Under the pieces are notes generated by a model. The model ran no database searches, was not told the origin of the DNA, and worked only from the letters and a program-made list of their open reading frames with translations. The translations under genes and the position numbers were made by a program. From Albidovulum marisflavi (GTDB lineage Bacteria > Pseudomonadota > Alphaproteobacteria > Rhodobacterales > Rhodobacteraceae), in the NCBI RefSeq assembly GCF_025751435.1, contig NZ_JAOWKY010000002.1, positions 248,001-312,000 of the forward strand: a stretch of 64,000 nt of DNA, read 5' to 3'. Below are positions 63,386 through 64,000 of this stretch, in pieces; position 1 is the stretch's first letter; every line of letters begins with the position of its first letter.

Positions 63386-64000
63386 CCATGTTACACCTGG
63401 CGAGAAGCGCAAGCTGACTAGGCTAGCAAAGGACCTGAAGCACTGGGCGAAGGTTAATGGCAGGGACTTCCCTTGGCGCTCGAGCGAGGCCAACACATAC
63501 CAGCAGGTCGTCGTCGAGGTCCTCCTCCAGCGCACGACAGCCGCGGCCGTGGCAGGATTTTTCGAAGCTTTCGTTGCAAAATATCCCAGCTGGGGCCAGC
63601 TTGCCTCGGCCAATGTCGAAGACCTGGAGGAATTCCTTAGGCCTCTTGGGTTGTGGCGTCGCCGGGCTCAGTCCCTCCTTGGTATTGCGAAGTATGCTGC
63701 TGAGAAAGAAGGACAATTCCCATCTGATCCCCTGGAACATCGCCAGATCCCTGCGGTCGGGCAATATGTTTCCAATGCGATCATGCAATTCCAACACGGA
63801 CAGCCTGCACCTTTGCTTGACGTGAACATGGCCCGCGTGATCGAGCGGTTCGTTCGCCCACGGAAGCTCGCTGACATCCGACATGACAAATGGCTGCAAG
63901 AAGCTGCCCACTGGCTCGTGCGTCAAGATCCGCGAGAGGTGAACTGGGCCGTACTGGATTTCGCAGCACTCATATGCCGTTCACGCAGTCCGCTCTGTAC
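63372..64000 (+). CDS. HhH-GPD (MutY/Nth-like) mismatch DNA glycosylase, partial
   Basis: An open frame starting at ATG 63372 (14-base overlap with the endonuclease gene) and running off the window after 209 codons. VEVLLQRTTAAAVAGFFEAF, the helix-hairpin-helix IPAVGQYVSNAI and catalytic-Asp motif LLDVNMARVIERF match the MutY/EndoIII superfamily, and CRSRSPLC looks like the start of the Fe-S cysteine cluster. Next to a C5-cytosine methylase it most likely repairs T:G mismatches from deaminated 5-methylcytosine, as Mig.MthI does. Confidence 0.85.
   Translation, partial: MPSPDHVTPGEKRKLTRLAKDLKHWAKVNGRDFPWRSSEANTYQQVVVEVLLQRTTAAAVAGFFEAFVAKYPSWGQLASANVEDLEEFLRPLGLWRRRAQSLLGIAKYAAEKEGQFPSDPLEHRQIPAVGQYVSNAIMQFQHGQPAPLLDVNMARVIERFVRPRKLADIRHDKWLQEAAHWLVRQDPREVNWAVLDFAALICRSRSPLC

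Overview
The window looks like a chromosome segment of a GC-rich alphaproteobacterium of the order Rhodobacterales (Rhodobacter/Paracoccus-type). The main reasons are the division/cell-wall cluster, the NDUFS4-like complex I subunit, the BTLCP and DUF1127 families, an alphaproteobacterial-type SOS box (GTTC-N7-GTTC) before uvrD, and a DUF1127 gene followed by a CcsR ('cuckoo') array of anti-Shine-Dalgarno small RNAs. The species cannot be fixed from sequence inspection.

Layout. 1-9250 (minus strand): dcw cluster mraZ-rsmH-ftsL-ftsI-murE-murF-mraY, nearly all genes abutting or overlapping, then a LuxR-type regulator. The 640-base mraZ leader carries three groups of 10-bp-phased GGGA repeats that fit MraZ-binding boxes, plus a strong hairpin. 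9254-18526: mrp/apbC, the DUF1127 gene with four two-hairpin CcsR-type sRNAs, uvrD, an FMN-dependent alpha-hydroxy-acid dehydrogenase and pyruvate carboxylase. 18707-20955: two identical tRNA-Gly genes, two tandem paralogous exported proteins and a transglutaminase-like protease. 21157-25488: hisB-hisH-hisA and hisF-hisE, split by an opposing THUMP-type RNA methyltransferase. 25533-34726: assorted housekeeping and regulatory genes (CoA-binding protein, YHS protein, rlmB, tRNA-Tyr, uvrB, NDUFS4-like, LuxR-TPR regulator, NTF2-like, GNAT, tRNA-Arg, a Gly/Asn-rich exported protein).

34777-52736 is an accessory metabolic region: an MttB-family methyltransferase with a divergent TetR regulator; a GT-B glycosyltransferase with a GntR regulator; then a long plus-strand run with a polyamine-type ABC importer, a second paralogous glycosyltransferase, a duplicated-cupin protein, an aldehyde dehydrogenase, a BMP/nucleoside-type ABC importer and a cytosine-deaminase-like amidohydrolase. 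Together they suggest uptake and processing of a small nitrogenous (polyamine- or nucleobase-like) compound; the substrate is unknown.

From tRNA-Ser(GCT) at 52782 to the right edge lies a mosaic island, much of it less GC-rich than the chromosome. It holds a translationally coupled module (a DUF6361-like protein, a two-HxK phospholipase-D-fold protein and a possible third small ORF), an IS6-family insertion sequence without a target duplication, the lysis end of a prophage (truncated tail gene, tail protein, small membrane protein, M15 endolysin, nested Rz/Rz1 spanins), and a restriction-modification system made of a C5-cytosine methyltransferase, an MvaI/BcnI-like endonuclease and a HhH-GPD mismatch glycosylase that runs off the window. 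The coupled DUF6361/PLD module is the best candidate for an undescribed defence system.
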